A stretch of 36,009 nucleotides of DNA, taken from Paenibacillus sp. (GTDB taxonomy: Bacteria > Bacillota > Bacilli > Paenibacillales > NBRC-103111). The position numbers were made by a program, and so were the translations under genes. Positions 25,852-34,832 of the stretch are shown here, piece by piece. The DNA lies in assembly GCA_031180825.1 (NCBI GenBank), contig JAPSLM010000023.1, positions 1 through 36,009 of the forward strand, written 5' to 3'. Position 1 is the first letter of the stretch. Each line of letters opens with the position of its first letter. The notes beneath the pieces were generated by a model. That model saw nothing but the letters and a program-made list of their open reading frames with translations, had not been told where the DNA came from and ran no database searches.

Positions 25852-28800
25852 AGAACCTGACCGACCGTATCCAATCGCTGACGCCGGAGCAGCGGGCGCT
25901 GTTCGAAAAGCGGCTCAAGCAAAAAAACTTGAATGCGCAGCAGCTAAGCCCGAATCCGGCGGACGCAGCGATCCCCCGGCGGAACCATGCGGGCCCGAGC
26001 CCGCTCTCCTTCGATCAGGAGCGGCTCTGGTTCTTTAACCGGATGCACCCTGAATCGCATGCGTACAACGTGTACGGGGCCGCCCGTTTGAAAGGAAAGC
26101 TGCATCATGGGGCGCTGGAGTACGGCATCAACGAAATCGTCAAACGCCACGAGGCTTGGCGAACCGTATTCGGGCGCGTCGATCCCGTGCAGATCGTGCT
26201 GCCCGAGCTCCGCGTCAGCGTTCCCGCCGTGGACCTGCGGGATATTCCCGAGCAGGAACGGGATGCCGTCGCCCAGCAGCTCATGCGCGAAGAGGTCCAG
26301 CAATTGTTCTATCTGGAAAAAGGGCCGCTCATCCGCTTTAAGCTGTTTACGCTGTCGGATACGGAATCGACGCTCGTCTTGACCATTCATCACATTGTCA
26401 TCGACCGGCTCACCTTCTCGATCTTTTTCGAGGAGCTGATGGCGCATTACAAGGCCGCGCTCGCAGGCGTCCCCGCCGAGCTCCCGGAGCTGCCGATCCA
26501 GTACGCGGATTATGCCGAATGGCAGCGGAATTATTTGCAGGGCGAGACCCGGGAGAAGCTGCTCGCCTTCTGGAAGGAGCAGCTGAAGGATTGCGACTAC
26601 GTCCTAGACATCCATACGGACTTCCCCCGGCCGCCCGCGATAACTTACCGGGGAGCGCGCGTTTTCCTCCGGTCATCGAAGGAGATTTTGGACGGGCTGA
26701 AAGCGATCGCCAAGCGGGAAAACGCTTCGGCCTTCATGATCGTGATGGCGGCGTTCAAGGCGCTGCTCTACCGGTATACCGGGCAGGCCGACATTCTGGT
26801 CGGGACTCCGCTCGCGAACCGCAACCGGATCGAGATGGAAAAAGTGATGGGGTACTTCCTGACGATGGGCACGCTGCGTTCGCGTATGTCGGGGGAGATG
26901 AGCTTTATCGACCTGCTGCGGCAGGTGCGCGATACCGCCAGGGAGGTCTACAAGCACCAGGAGCTGCCGGTCGGTCTGCTGCTGGACGAACTCAGGGTTC
27001 CGATCGATCCGAGCCGCAACCCGCTGGTGCAGGCAGTATTCGTGTATGTGGACGTGCCGGAGGAAAAGTTCGCGCTCCCCGGGCTGGAAGCGGATATTCA
27101 GATGATCGACGGGGAGACGGCCAAGTACGACGTTACCATCGGCTTGACCGAAACGGAAGACGGGCTGGATGGCTTTCTCGAATATTCCCCGGATCTGTTC
27201 CGCCGGGAGACGTTCGAGCGCATGAGCCGGCATTGGGAAGCCCTGCTGGACAGCATCGTGCGCAATCCGCAGCAATCCCTTCACGAGCTGGCGATGCTGT
27301 CGGACGAAGAGCGGCATCAGCTGATTGACGAATGGAACGAGACGGCGCAGCCGTTTCCAGACGATGCATGCATTCATCATCTGTTCGAGAGACAGGCCGA
27401 GCTTACCCCGGATGATCCGGCCGTCGTGTACGGCGGCCAATCCATGACGTACCGGGAGCTGAATCGGCGCGCCAATCAAGTCGCCCATGCTTTGCGGAAG
27501 CGGGGAGTCGGCAGGGAGACGGCTGTCGGCTTGATGATGGAGCGCTCGTTCGAAACGGTTGTGGGCCTGCTCGGCATTCTGAAAGCGGGGGGCGCGTACG
27601 TCGCCATCGATCCGGCTTATCCGGCCGAGCGGGTTCGCACGATGATCGAGGATTCGGGAATCGAAGTCCTGCTGATTCAGCCGAAGCTGGCGGTCGCGGA
27701 GTCGGGGCCGGTCTCGACGGTGCGGCACAAGCTCGTGCTTGACGGTACATGGCAATCCGTTGCGGAGGAGAGCGCGGACAATCCGCGCGTCGAAGCGGAT
27801 GCGAGCGATCTCGCCTACGTGATGTATACGTCGGGATCGACGGGCAAGCCGAACGCGGTAGCGATCGAGCACCGCAGCGTCTGCAATGCGATCGAAGTGG
27901 CTATCGGGCTGTTCGGCTTATCCAGAGGCAGCCGGATGCTGCAGTATGCGTCGACGACGTTCGATGCGTCGGTCTTGGAGATTTTTGCGACGCTCGCCTC
28001 GGGCGCGGCGCTCTGCCTCGTCAGCCCGGAAGCGACGGCGGGAGGCGAGGCGCTGCACCGGTTTCTGGAGGAGCAGCGGATTACGGCGATGCTGTTGACG
28101 CCGTCCGTCTTGTCCACGCTAACCCCGGAGCGGCTGCCCGATTCGCTGCGTACCGTAGGAACGGGCGGGGAAGCGTGTACGCTCGACATTCAAGCGTGGC
28201 TATCGGATTCCAGACGTCTGCTGAACCTGTACGGCCCGACGGAGGCGACGATTTTCGCGACGGCTCACGAATTCGAGGCGGACAGTCTATCCGCTTGCAT
28301 CGGGCGTCCTGTCGCCAATACGCAAGTTTATATTTTGGACGAGAGCTTGCAGCCCGTGCCGGTCGGCGTGCGCGGGGAAATGTATATCAGCGGGGCGGGC
28401 TTGGCCCGGGGCTACCGTAACAATCCCCAGCTGACCGCCGAGCGGTTCGTGGACCATCCGTTCCGGCCCGGCGAGGTCATGTACCGGACAGGGGATTACG
28501 GCTGCCGGCTGCCGGACGGAAGCATCGAGTACCTCGGGCGGCGCGACGATCAAGTGAAGCTGAACGGCATCCGGATCGAGACCGGAGAGATCGAAGCCGC
28601 GCTGAACGGACATCCGGCGGTCAAAGAAGCCGCCGTTCTGGTCCGGCAGGTCGCGACTGCCTCCGCATCCGGCAAAGCCCTCTGCGCCTATTACGTCGCG
28701 GATCGGGAATTGGATACTGCGGAGCTGCGCGCGCTGCTGTTGAACCGGCTGCCCGCTTACATGATCCCGGCTCATTACGTGAGGCTGGACGCTTTCCCGC

Positions 28801-30545
28801 TGACGTCCAGCGGCAAGCTGGACCGGAAGCGGCTCCCGGAGCCAACGGCGGCCGGCGGTCCGGCAGCGGAGTTTGTCCCCCCGGAAGGCGAGCTGGAAGA
28901 GCTGATGGCTTCCGTATGGCAGGAGGTGCTGGGAGGAGAAGCGATTGGGCGCGAAGACAACTTTTTCCATCTAGGCGGCGATTCCATCAAGGCGATCCAG
29001 ATCGCATCGCGATTGTACCGCAGAGGCTGGGACCTTGAGATGAAGAAAATATTTCTGACCCCGGTGCTGAAGGAGCTTTGCCTTGATCTCAAGCCCGCCG
29101 ACGGGCAGATGCAGATCTCACAGGACGCCGTGGAAGGAGCGATTGCGGATACGCCGATCGTCCAGTGGTTTTTTGACCGCGACTTCGCTTTTTCGGCCCA
29201 TTGGAATTTGGCGGTGATGCTGCATGCGGAGAACGCTTTGGACGAAACCGCCTTGAAGCGGGCGCTAGAAAAGCTGGCCGAGCATCATGACGTGCTGCGG
29301 TCCGTGGTGAGGGACGAAGGGAACCGCAAGCTGCTGTATAACCGGGGACCGGAGGAGCAGCCGCTGATCGGTTTCGAGGTCGTGGCTCTGGACGGCGGCG
29401 ATTCGATGGAATCGGACGTTCTGGCACACGCCAATCGGCTGCACGAGAGCATCGATTTGTCGAGCGGTCCATTGATAAAGACCGCCTTGTTCCGAACGCC
29501 GCAGGGCGATCATTTGCTGCTCGTCGCCCACCACTTGGTGATGGATTGGGTGTCGTGGCGCATTGTGCTGGAAGATTTGGAAGCGGCTTACGAGCAGGCG
29601 CTGACCCATGAGGGTGACATCGTCATGCCGCCCAAAACGCACTCGTTCCAAGCCTGGGCGGAAGCCGTGCAGCAGTATGCCCGGAGCGGCGAAGTACTGC
29701 GCGAGGCCGATTATTGGGCGGCCGTCGAGAGTACGCCGTGCGTGCCCGTGCCAAGGGACTTCGAGGCGATGGGCAATCTGACGAAGGACGAAGCCCAAGC
29801 GATGTTCACACTGCCGCCCGAAGAAACGGAGCGGCTGCTGAAGCAGGTCCACCGCGCTTACAATACGGAAATCAACGATATTTTACTGACCGCCTTGGGC
29901 CTCACGTTGAAGGAATGGATGAACACGAACCGGATCGTAATTCATCTGGAAGGGCACGGGCGGGAGAGCGTCATCCAGAACATGAACATTACCCGTACGG
30001 TCGGTTGGTTTACATCGCAGTTTCCGGTCGTTCTGCCGATGGAGCATACGGACGATTTGGGTTATCAGGTCAAATCGGTCAAGGAGCATCTGCGGCAGCT
30101 GCCAAATCACGGGATCGGCTACGGGCTGCTGAAATATATCACGCCCCGGGAAAGCGTGCCGGGCTTGACGTTCACGCAGCAGCCGGACATCTGCTTCAAC
30201 TACCTCGGCCAGATCGATACCGATCTGCGCAAGCGGTGGTTCGGCCCGTCGCCGTGGCCGGTCGGCCGTCTGACAAGCCCGGAAGCCGAGCGAACGGCTT
30301 CGCTTTTCATTACGGGCTATGTGCAGGACCGGCGTCTTCACATCGCGATAGACTACAATCGCACGCATCACCGTCACGACACGATCGCCGCTTTGCTGGA
30401 CAAGCTCCAAAGCCGCCTGCTGGACCTTATTCGCCACTGCGGGGAGCAAAACGCCGCCGAAGCCACGCCCAGCGACTTGGGCTATAACCGGCTGACGCTG
30501 CAAGAGCTGGATCAGCTCTACGATCTGGTCGATACGATCGAGTAG
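25848..30545 (+). CDS. NRPS, second module with epimerase (C-A-PCP-E)
   Basis: This 1565-residue synthetase begins with a basic docking-like helix (DRIQSLTPEQRALFEKRL) nearly identical to the start of the LLM. The C domain (about 40-480) has HHIVIDR at 181-187, where the usual final Gly of HHxxxDG is Arg. The A domain (about 500-995) has YTSGSTGKP from 660, but Asn669-Ala670 replace the normal Lys-Gly; NLYGPTE starts at 793 and SSGKLDR ends it. Pocket reading is D-A-L-L-G-G-L-I-F, unassigned. The PCP has LGGDSIK, Ser1046. The E domain (about 1095-1540) has HHLVMDW at 1228-1234, NDILLTAL, EGHGRE and RTVGWFTSQFPV. Residue 2 should therefore be delivered in D form. The upstream donor is the PKS carrier, possibly after LLM oxidation. 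Confidence 0.93.
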   Translation: MKNLTDRIQSLTPEQRALFEKRLKQKNLNAQQLSPNPADAAIPRRNHAGPSPLSFDQERLWFFNRMHPESHAYNVYGAARLKGKLHHGALEYGINEIVKRHEAWRTVFGRVDPVQIVLPELRVSVPAVDLRDIPEQERDAVAQQLMREEVQQLFYLEKGPLIRFKLFTLSDTESTLVLTIHHIVIDRLTFSIFFEELMAHYKAALAGVPAELPELPIQYADYAEWQRNYLQGETREKLLAFWKEQLKDCDYVLDIHTDFPRPPAITYRGARVFLRSSKEILDGLKAIAKRENASAFMIVMAAFKALLYRYTGQADILVGTPLANRNRIEMEKVMGYFLTMGTLRSRMSGEMSFIDLLRQVRDTAREVYKHQELPVGLLLDELRVPIDPSRNPLVQAVFVYVDVPEEKFALPGLEADIQMIDGETAKYDVTIGLTETEDGLDGFLEYSPDLFRRETFERMSRHWEALLDSIVRNPQQSLHELAMLSDEERHQLIDEWNETAQPFPDDACIHHLFERQAELTPDDPAVVYGGQSMTYRELNRRANQVAHALRKRGVGRETAVGLMMERSFETVVGLLGILKAGGAYVAIDPAYPAERVRTMIEDSGIEVLLIQPKLAVAESGPVSTVRHKLVLDGTWQSVAEESADNPRVEADASDLAYVMYTSGSTGKPNAVAIEHRSVCNAIEVAIGLFGLSRGSRMLQYASTTFDASVLEIFATLASGAALCLVSPEATAGGEALHRFLEEQRITAMLLTPSVLSTLTPERLPDSLRTVGTGGEACTLDIQAWLSDSRRLLNLYGPTEATIFATAHEFEADSLSACIGRPVANTQVYILDESLQPVPVGVRGEMYISGAGLARGYRNNPQLTAERFVDHPFRPGEVMYRTGDYGCRLPDGSIEYLGRRDDQVKLNGIRIETGEIEAALNGHPAVKEAAVLVRQVATASASGKALCAYYVADRELDTAELRALLLNRLPAYMIPAHYVRLDAFPLTSSGKLDRKRLPEPTAAGGPAAEFVPPEGELEELMASVWQEVLGGEAIGREDNFFHLGGDSIKAIQIASRLYRRGWDLEMKKIFLTPVLKELCLDLKPADGQMQISQDAVEGAIADTPIVQWFFDRDFAFSAHWNLAVMLHAENALDETALKRALEKLAEHHDVLRSVVRDEGNRKLLYNRGPEEQPLIGFEVVALDGGDSMESDVLAHANRLHESIDLSSGPLIKTALFRTPQGDHLLLVAHHLVMDWVSWRIVLEDLEAAYEQALTHEGDIVMPPKTHSFQAWAEAVQQYARSGEVLREADYWAAVESTPCVPVPRDFEAMGNLTKDEAQAMFTLPPEETERLLKQVHRAYNTEINDILLTALGLTLKEWMNTNRIVIHLEGHGRESVIQNMNITRTVGWFTSQFPVVLPMEHTDDLGYQVKSVKEHLRQLPNHGIGYGLLKYITPRESVPGLTFTQQPDICFNYLGQIDTDLRKRWFGPSPWPVGRLTSPEAERTASLFITGYVQDRRLHIAIDYNRTHHRHDTIAALLDKLQSRLLDLIRHCGEQNAAEATPSDLGYNRLTLQELDQLYDLVDTIE

Positions 30546-30580
30546 CCTTTCCGGCTGCGGCGCTACAGGAGGAACTGCCC

Positions 30581-33500
30581 ATGAATTCCAAGGACAAAAT
30601 CAAAAAAATTTACCCGCTGGCTCCTTCGCAAGAAGGGATGTATTACCTCTGGCTCTCGGATAAGGAGTCCCGGCACTCTTTTGTACAGATCGAGGCGGTG
30701 CTGCGGGGAGAGCTCGACGTCTCCCGGCTGGAGCAAAGCATGGACGCCCTCGTGAAGCGCTACGATATTCTGAGAACGGTATTCGTTCACGACAATTTGC
30801 CGCGTCCGCTGCAGGTGGTGATGAAGGAGCGGAAATTCCGCCTGCATTTCGAGGACGTGTCGGAGCTGGCGAAGGACGAGCAGGAGGCGTATCTGCGTCA
30901 ATGGAAGCAGGACAACAAAGCGCGGGGCTTCGACCTCGGCAAGGATCTTCTTGTTCGAATAGCGGTGTTCCGGACAGGTCCGCAGGAGTATCGCTGGATT
31001 TGGTGCAACCACCATATTATTTTGGACGGATGGTCGTTCTCCCGGGTGTTCCAGGAGCTGCTGGACAATTACCGGCTGCTGCAGGACAAGCGGGAGCCTG
31101 TGACCGTGGAATCGTCCCCTTACAGCCATTACCAGGAATGGCTGGAGAGACAGGATAAGAAAGCGGGAATTGCTTATTGGCAAAAGACGTTGGCCGGATT
31201 GGAGCGGTCCCGGGGCGGTTTTCCTGTCATCGCGCAGGCCCATTCTTCCGCTTCGGACCCTTCGAGCAAGCCAGCGGTCAAGCCTGTGGTCATGAACGTC
31301 AACGCGGAGCTGGGCCAAGCGCGGATGGACCGGCTTCAGCAGCTCGCCAGAGCCTGCCAAGCGACGATCAATTCGGTGTTTCAGGCGGCATGGGCGATCG
31401 TGCTGCGGCAGTACATGCAGAGCGACGACGTCGTGTTCGGCTCCATCGTGTCGGGAAGGCCCGCCGAGGTGAAGGGGATCGAGGAGATGGTGGGACTTTT
31501 CCTCAATACGATCCCTGTCCGTATCCGGCTGCAGCCCGAACAGCCCTTCGCCGAATGCCTCAAGCAGGTGCAGCGGCAATCGTTGGAGTCGAAGGCGTAC
31601 GATTTTGTCCCCTTGCAGGAGATGAATCAGGCGACCGATGTGAAGCATCATCAACTGGATCATCTGATGATCTTCGAAAATTTCCCCTTCGACCGGAGGT
31701 ACGTGGACAATGTCGAGTCGAAGGACGGCTTAGGCTTCGAGTTCGCGGATATTCGCGCCGAAGAGGAGACGGAGCATTTCAATATCTACGTCTACCCGCA
31801 GGATGCCGCCATGAAGTTTAACTTCAACGCGTCGCTGTATGAGCCGTGGCTGATGGAGCAGCTCAAGGACCAATTCATCGGCGTGCTGGATCAGATCATG
31901 GCGGACGAAACGGTGCCCGTTGACCGGATCGAAGTGCTGACGCCAGAAGACAAGCGGAAGCTGCTGGGAAACTTTTTCCAGTCGGTCCGGTACGAGCAGG
32001 CGGATCGGACGCTTCATGCCTGCTTCGCGGATCAGGTCGTCAAGACGCCGGAGCACCCGGCCTTGATCTGCGGCACGCGCACGCTGACGTACCGCGAGCT
32101 GCATGAGCGTTCCAATCAACTGGCCCATGTGCTGCGGCGCAGAGGGGTGCAGCCTGACGACCGCATCGGCCTGTACGCCGAACGTTCCGTGGAGATGATC
32201 GCGGGCATGCTGGGCATCCTGAAGGCGGGCGCGGCCTTCGTCCCGATCCCGCCGGACTATCCGGCCGACCGGCAAGCCTATATGATCGCCGACAGCGGCA
32301 TGAAGCTGCTGCTGACGACTTCGCCGCTGGGGGAGATTCCTTATGCCGGGGAATGCATCGATCTCAGGGACCCGGAGCTTGACCGCGCCGACCGGGAGGA
32401 GCCGTTGTCGCTTTCGGACAGCCGCCATTTGGCCTACGTCATCTACACCTCCGGGACGACCGGCAAGCCGAAAGGCGTCTTGATCGAGCACCGGGGAGCG
32501 GTCAATACGGTTCTGGCCCGCCGGGCGGAATACCCGTTCGACGGGACGGCCCGGGTGCTTCAATTGTACTCGTATGCGTTCGACGCCTTCTTGTCCTGCC
32601 TGTTCACCCCGCTGCTGTCGGGCTCGACGGTGGTGCTGGCCACGGATGAGGAAGCGCGGAATCCGCTGGCGCTCCGCGACCATATTCGCGACTGGCAGGT
32701 GACGCATCTCGACTGCGTGCCCAGCGTGTATACGGCGCTGGTCGAATGTCTCGGCGAGGAGGATGCCCGTTCCCTGCGCGTGGTGACGTTGGGCGGGGAG
32801 CGGCTTCCCGTCAAGCTGGTGAAGCGGAGCCGAGAGCGGTTCCCGCGTATCGAGCTGGTAGACGAATACGGTCCGACGGAGAATAGCATCGTGACGACGC
32901 TGGAGCGGAACGTCGTGCCGGAGCGGCCCTTATCTATCGGGAAGCCGCTGCCGAACACCCGCGTCTATGTACTGAACGACGACCGCGGCTTAGTCCCGGT
33001 TGGCGTGAAGGGCGAGCTATGGATCGCGGGTCGGGGGCTGGCGAGAGGCTATCTGAATCTCCCGGAGCGGACGGCCGCGTCGTTCACAGATGATCCGTTC
33101 TATCCTGGGGAGCGCATGTACCGTTCCGGAGACCTGGCCCGCTGGCTGCCGGACGGGCGGCTGGAATATATGGGCAGAAAAGACGAGCAGGTCAAAATCC
33201 GGGGCTACCGCATCGAGCTCGGAGAGATCGAAAGCGTGCTTCGGAGCCACGAGCGGCTGAGTGAAGCAGCGGTGACGGCTTGGGACGGGGCGAGCGGCGA
33301 TACCATGCTGTGCGCCTATTACGTTTCCGCAGCCCCGGTCTCAGCGGAAGAGCTTAAGGCATTTGCCGCGGCACGGCTGCCCGCTTTCATGGTGCCGTCC
33401 CATTATACGGAGCTCAGCGAGATGCCGCTTTCGTCCAACGGCAAAATCGACCGCCGGGCGCTGCCGCAGCCTGACGTGACGGTTCGGGAATCGGCGGAGG

Positions 33501-34465
33501 AGGCAGCGCAGGCCGTCCCGAGTAATCCGTGGGAGCATCGGCTGGCGGCGGTGTGCAGGGAGATTTTGGAGAGGCCGGAGATCGGCGTCACGGACGATTT
33601 CTTCGAAGCGGGCGGCAGCTCGCTCCATGCGATGCTGCTCGTATCGCGGGTCCAGCACGACTACCGGGCCGAGCTTCCGCTGCACGTCATTTTGGAGGCG
33701 TCGACGATCCGGGGCATGGCTGCCTTCTTGATGGATAACAGCAAGGCGGAGCCGCAGCCTATCGTACGCTTAAACAAAAAAGAGCGGCGTAAAACGCTTT
33801 TCTGCTTCCCGCCGATGGGCGGTCTCGGGATCGCGTACTATGAGTTTGCCAAGCAGATGGACGACTGCACGATCTATGCGCTGGATTATATCGATCATCC
33901 CGACCGGATGGAACGCTATGTGAAGCTAATCTCCGCTGCGCAGAGAGAAGGCGATTATACGTTCCTGGGCTACTCCGCCGGAGGGAATCTGGCGTTCGAG
34001 GTGACCAAAGCGATGGAGGCGGCCGGGTACCGTGTATCCGATGTGATCATGCTGGACGCTTACCGGAAGACCGAGCCGGAGCCCGTGACCGACGAAGAGC
34101 TGCAAGCGATGTGGGAGAGGTATATTGCCACCCCCGTGATTCGCGAGTTCTATAAAAATTTTCGCATCAACGAACAAGATCTGGAACGCTTGAAGCAGTA
34201 TTTGTTCTATATTTATTTGCTGGATAATCGCGGCGCCGTCCAAGCGGACCTGCATGTCGTTCATTCCTCGCAGCCGGAGGAGGAGCTTCGTCATCCGCCG
34301 AAGGATGAGGCCGATCAGCAGTATCGGAATTGGCACGGGGCCACTTCGGGCCGGGTGGCGTATTATCAGGGCGTCGGGGGACACGAACGGATGCTGGACC
34401 CCGAGCATATGCAAGCGAATGTGGAGATTATCAAGGGTATTTTGGGTTCGGCGGTTGTGCGGTAG
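30581..34465 (+). CDS. NRPS, terminal module with thioesterase (C-A-PCP-TE)
   Basis: This 1294-residue final synthetase has a C domain (about 5-445) with intact HHIILDG at 144-150, expected to be DCL type because it follows an E domain. The A domain (about 470-960) has YTSGTTGKPKG from 622, FDAFLSCLF, DEYGPTE at 761-767, YRSGDL and NGKIDRR. The pocket reads D-A-S-C-T-G-E-I-V, nearest in my memory to some Tyr-type codes, so Tyr or another aromatic is a weak guess. The carrier has GGSSLHA with Ser1014. A type I thioesterase (about 1065-1290) has Ser1132 in GYSAGG, Asp1159 in LDAYR and His1268 in GGHERM; the Ser-Asp spacing of 27 equals that of surfactin TE. It hydrolyses or cyclises the product. 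CAGGAGG precedes the ATG, 35 bp after the previous gene. Confidence 0.93.
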   Translation: MNSKDKIKKIYPLAPSQEGMYYLWLSDKESRHSFVQIEAVLRGELDVSRLEQSMDALVKRYDILRTVFVHDNLPRPLQVVMKERKFRLHFEDVSELAKDEQEAYLRQWKQDNKARGFDLGKDLLVRIAVFRTGPQEYRWIWCNHHIILDGWSFSRVFQELLDNYRLLQDKREPVTVESSPYSHYQEWLERQDKKAGIAYWQKTLAGLERSRGGFPVIAQAHSSASDPSSKPAVKPVVMNVNAELGQARMDRLQQLARACQATINSVFQAAWAIVLRQYMQSDDVVFGSIVSGRPAEVKGIEEMVGLFLNTIPVRIRLQPEQPFAECLKQVQRQSLESKAYDFVPLQEMNQATDVKHHQLDHLMIFENFPFDRRYVDNVESKDGLGFEFADIRAEEETEHFNIYVYPQDAAMKFNFNASLYEPWLMEQLKDQFIGVLDQIMADETVPVDRIEVLTPEDKRKLLGNFFQSVRYEQADRTLHACFADQVVKTPEHPALICGTRTLTYRELHERSNQLAHVLRRRGVQPDDRIGLYAERSVEMIAGMLGILKAGAAFVPIPPDYPADRQAYMIADSGMKLLLTTSPLGEIPYAGECIDLRDPELDRADREEPLSLSDSRHLAYVIYTSGTTGKPKGVLIEHRGAVNTVLARRAEYPFDGTARVLQLYSYAFDAFLSCLFTPLLSGSTVVLATDEEARNPLALRDHIRDWQVTHLDCVPSVYTALVECLGEEDARSLRVVTLGGERLPVKLVKRSRERFPRIELVDEYGPTENSIVTTLERNVVPERPLSIGKPLPNTRVYVLNDDRGLVPVGVKGELWIAGRGLARGYLNLPERTAASFTDDPFYPGERMYRSGDLARWLPDGRLEYMGRKDEQVKIRGYRIELGEIESVLRSHERLSEAAVTAWDGASGDTMLCAYYVSAAPVSAEELKAFAAARLPAFMVPSHYTELSEMPLSSNGKIDRRALPQPDVTVRESAEEAAQAVPSNPWEHRLAAVCREILERPEIGVTDDFFEAGGSSLHAMLLVSRVQHDYRAELPLHVILEASTIRGMAAFLMDNSKAEPQPIVRLNKKERRKTLFCFPPMGGLGIAYYEFAKQMDDCTIYALDYIDHPDRMERYVKLISAAQREGDYTFLGYSAGGNLAFEVTKAMEAAGYRVSDVIMLDAYRKTEPEPVTDEELQAMWERYIATPVIREFYKNFRINEQDLERLKQYLFYIYLLDNRGAVQADLHVVHSSQPEEELRHPPKDEADQQYRNWHGATSGRVAYYQGVGGHERMLDPEHMQANVEIIKGILGSAVVR

Positions 34466-34483
34466 CGTGTGGGCTTGAAGGCT

Positions 34484-34524
34484 CGCATCGGGATTTTTCG
34501 TTCCCGGTGCGGGTTTTCTTTTTT
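34484..34524 (+). terminator. terminator of the NRPS-PKS operon
   Basis: CGCATCGGGA (34484-34493) pairs with TCCCGGTGCG (34502-34511) with one G-T pair, then GGTTTTCTTTTTT. It lies 19 bp after the last NRPS stop and marks the 3' end of the operon. Confidence 0.9.
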
Positions 34525-34832
34525 GCGGAGGCGCGGGCTACATGAGCCTCCAGGTTGGCGTAGTATTTTTGCTCTCAGATGGTCATATTTTTTTGGTAGT
34601 ATATTTAAAATTATAGTTCTAGGCGTAGCGGTGGGGCCTTTGCTATTGAGAATTATATTTTAAAGAACTAGCTGATCGTAAATAATAAATTTAACTAATC
34701 TTGTATGGAGTGGAACGTTTTTTAAATGTGTAACTTAATCTTGACGGATTCGATTAAACATGAAAAAATAACTTGGATTTGATTATTGTCTTTATAAATT
34801 TTATCCCAATTTTGTTGGGAAGGAGGATTATT
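34525..34832. other. AT-rich spacer after the cluster
   Basis: Base composition drops sharply to AT-rich about 50 bp past the terminator. No gene is seen. TTGACG at about 34741 and AT-rich hexamers before 34800 could form a weak promoter for the gene at 34833, but no consensus pair stands out. An upstream frame reading into that gene from 34773 lacks a ribosome site. Confidence 0.5.
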
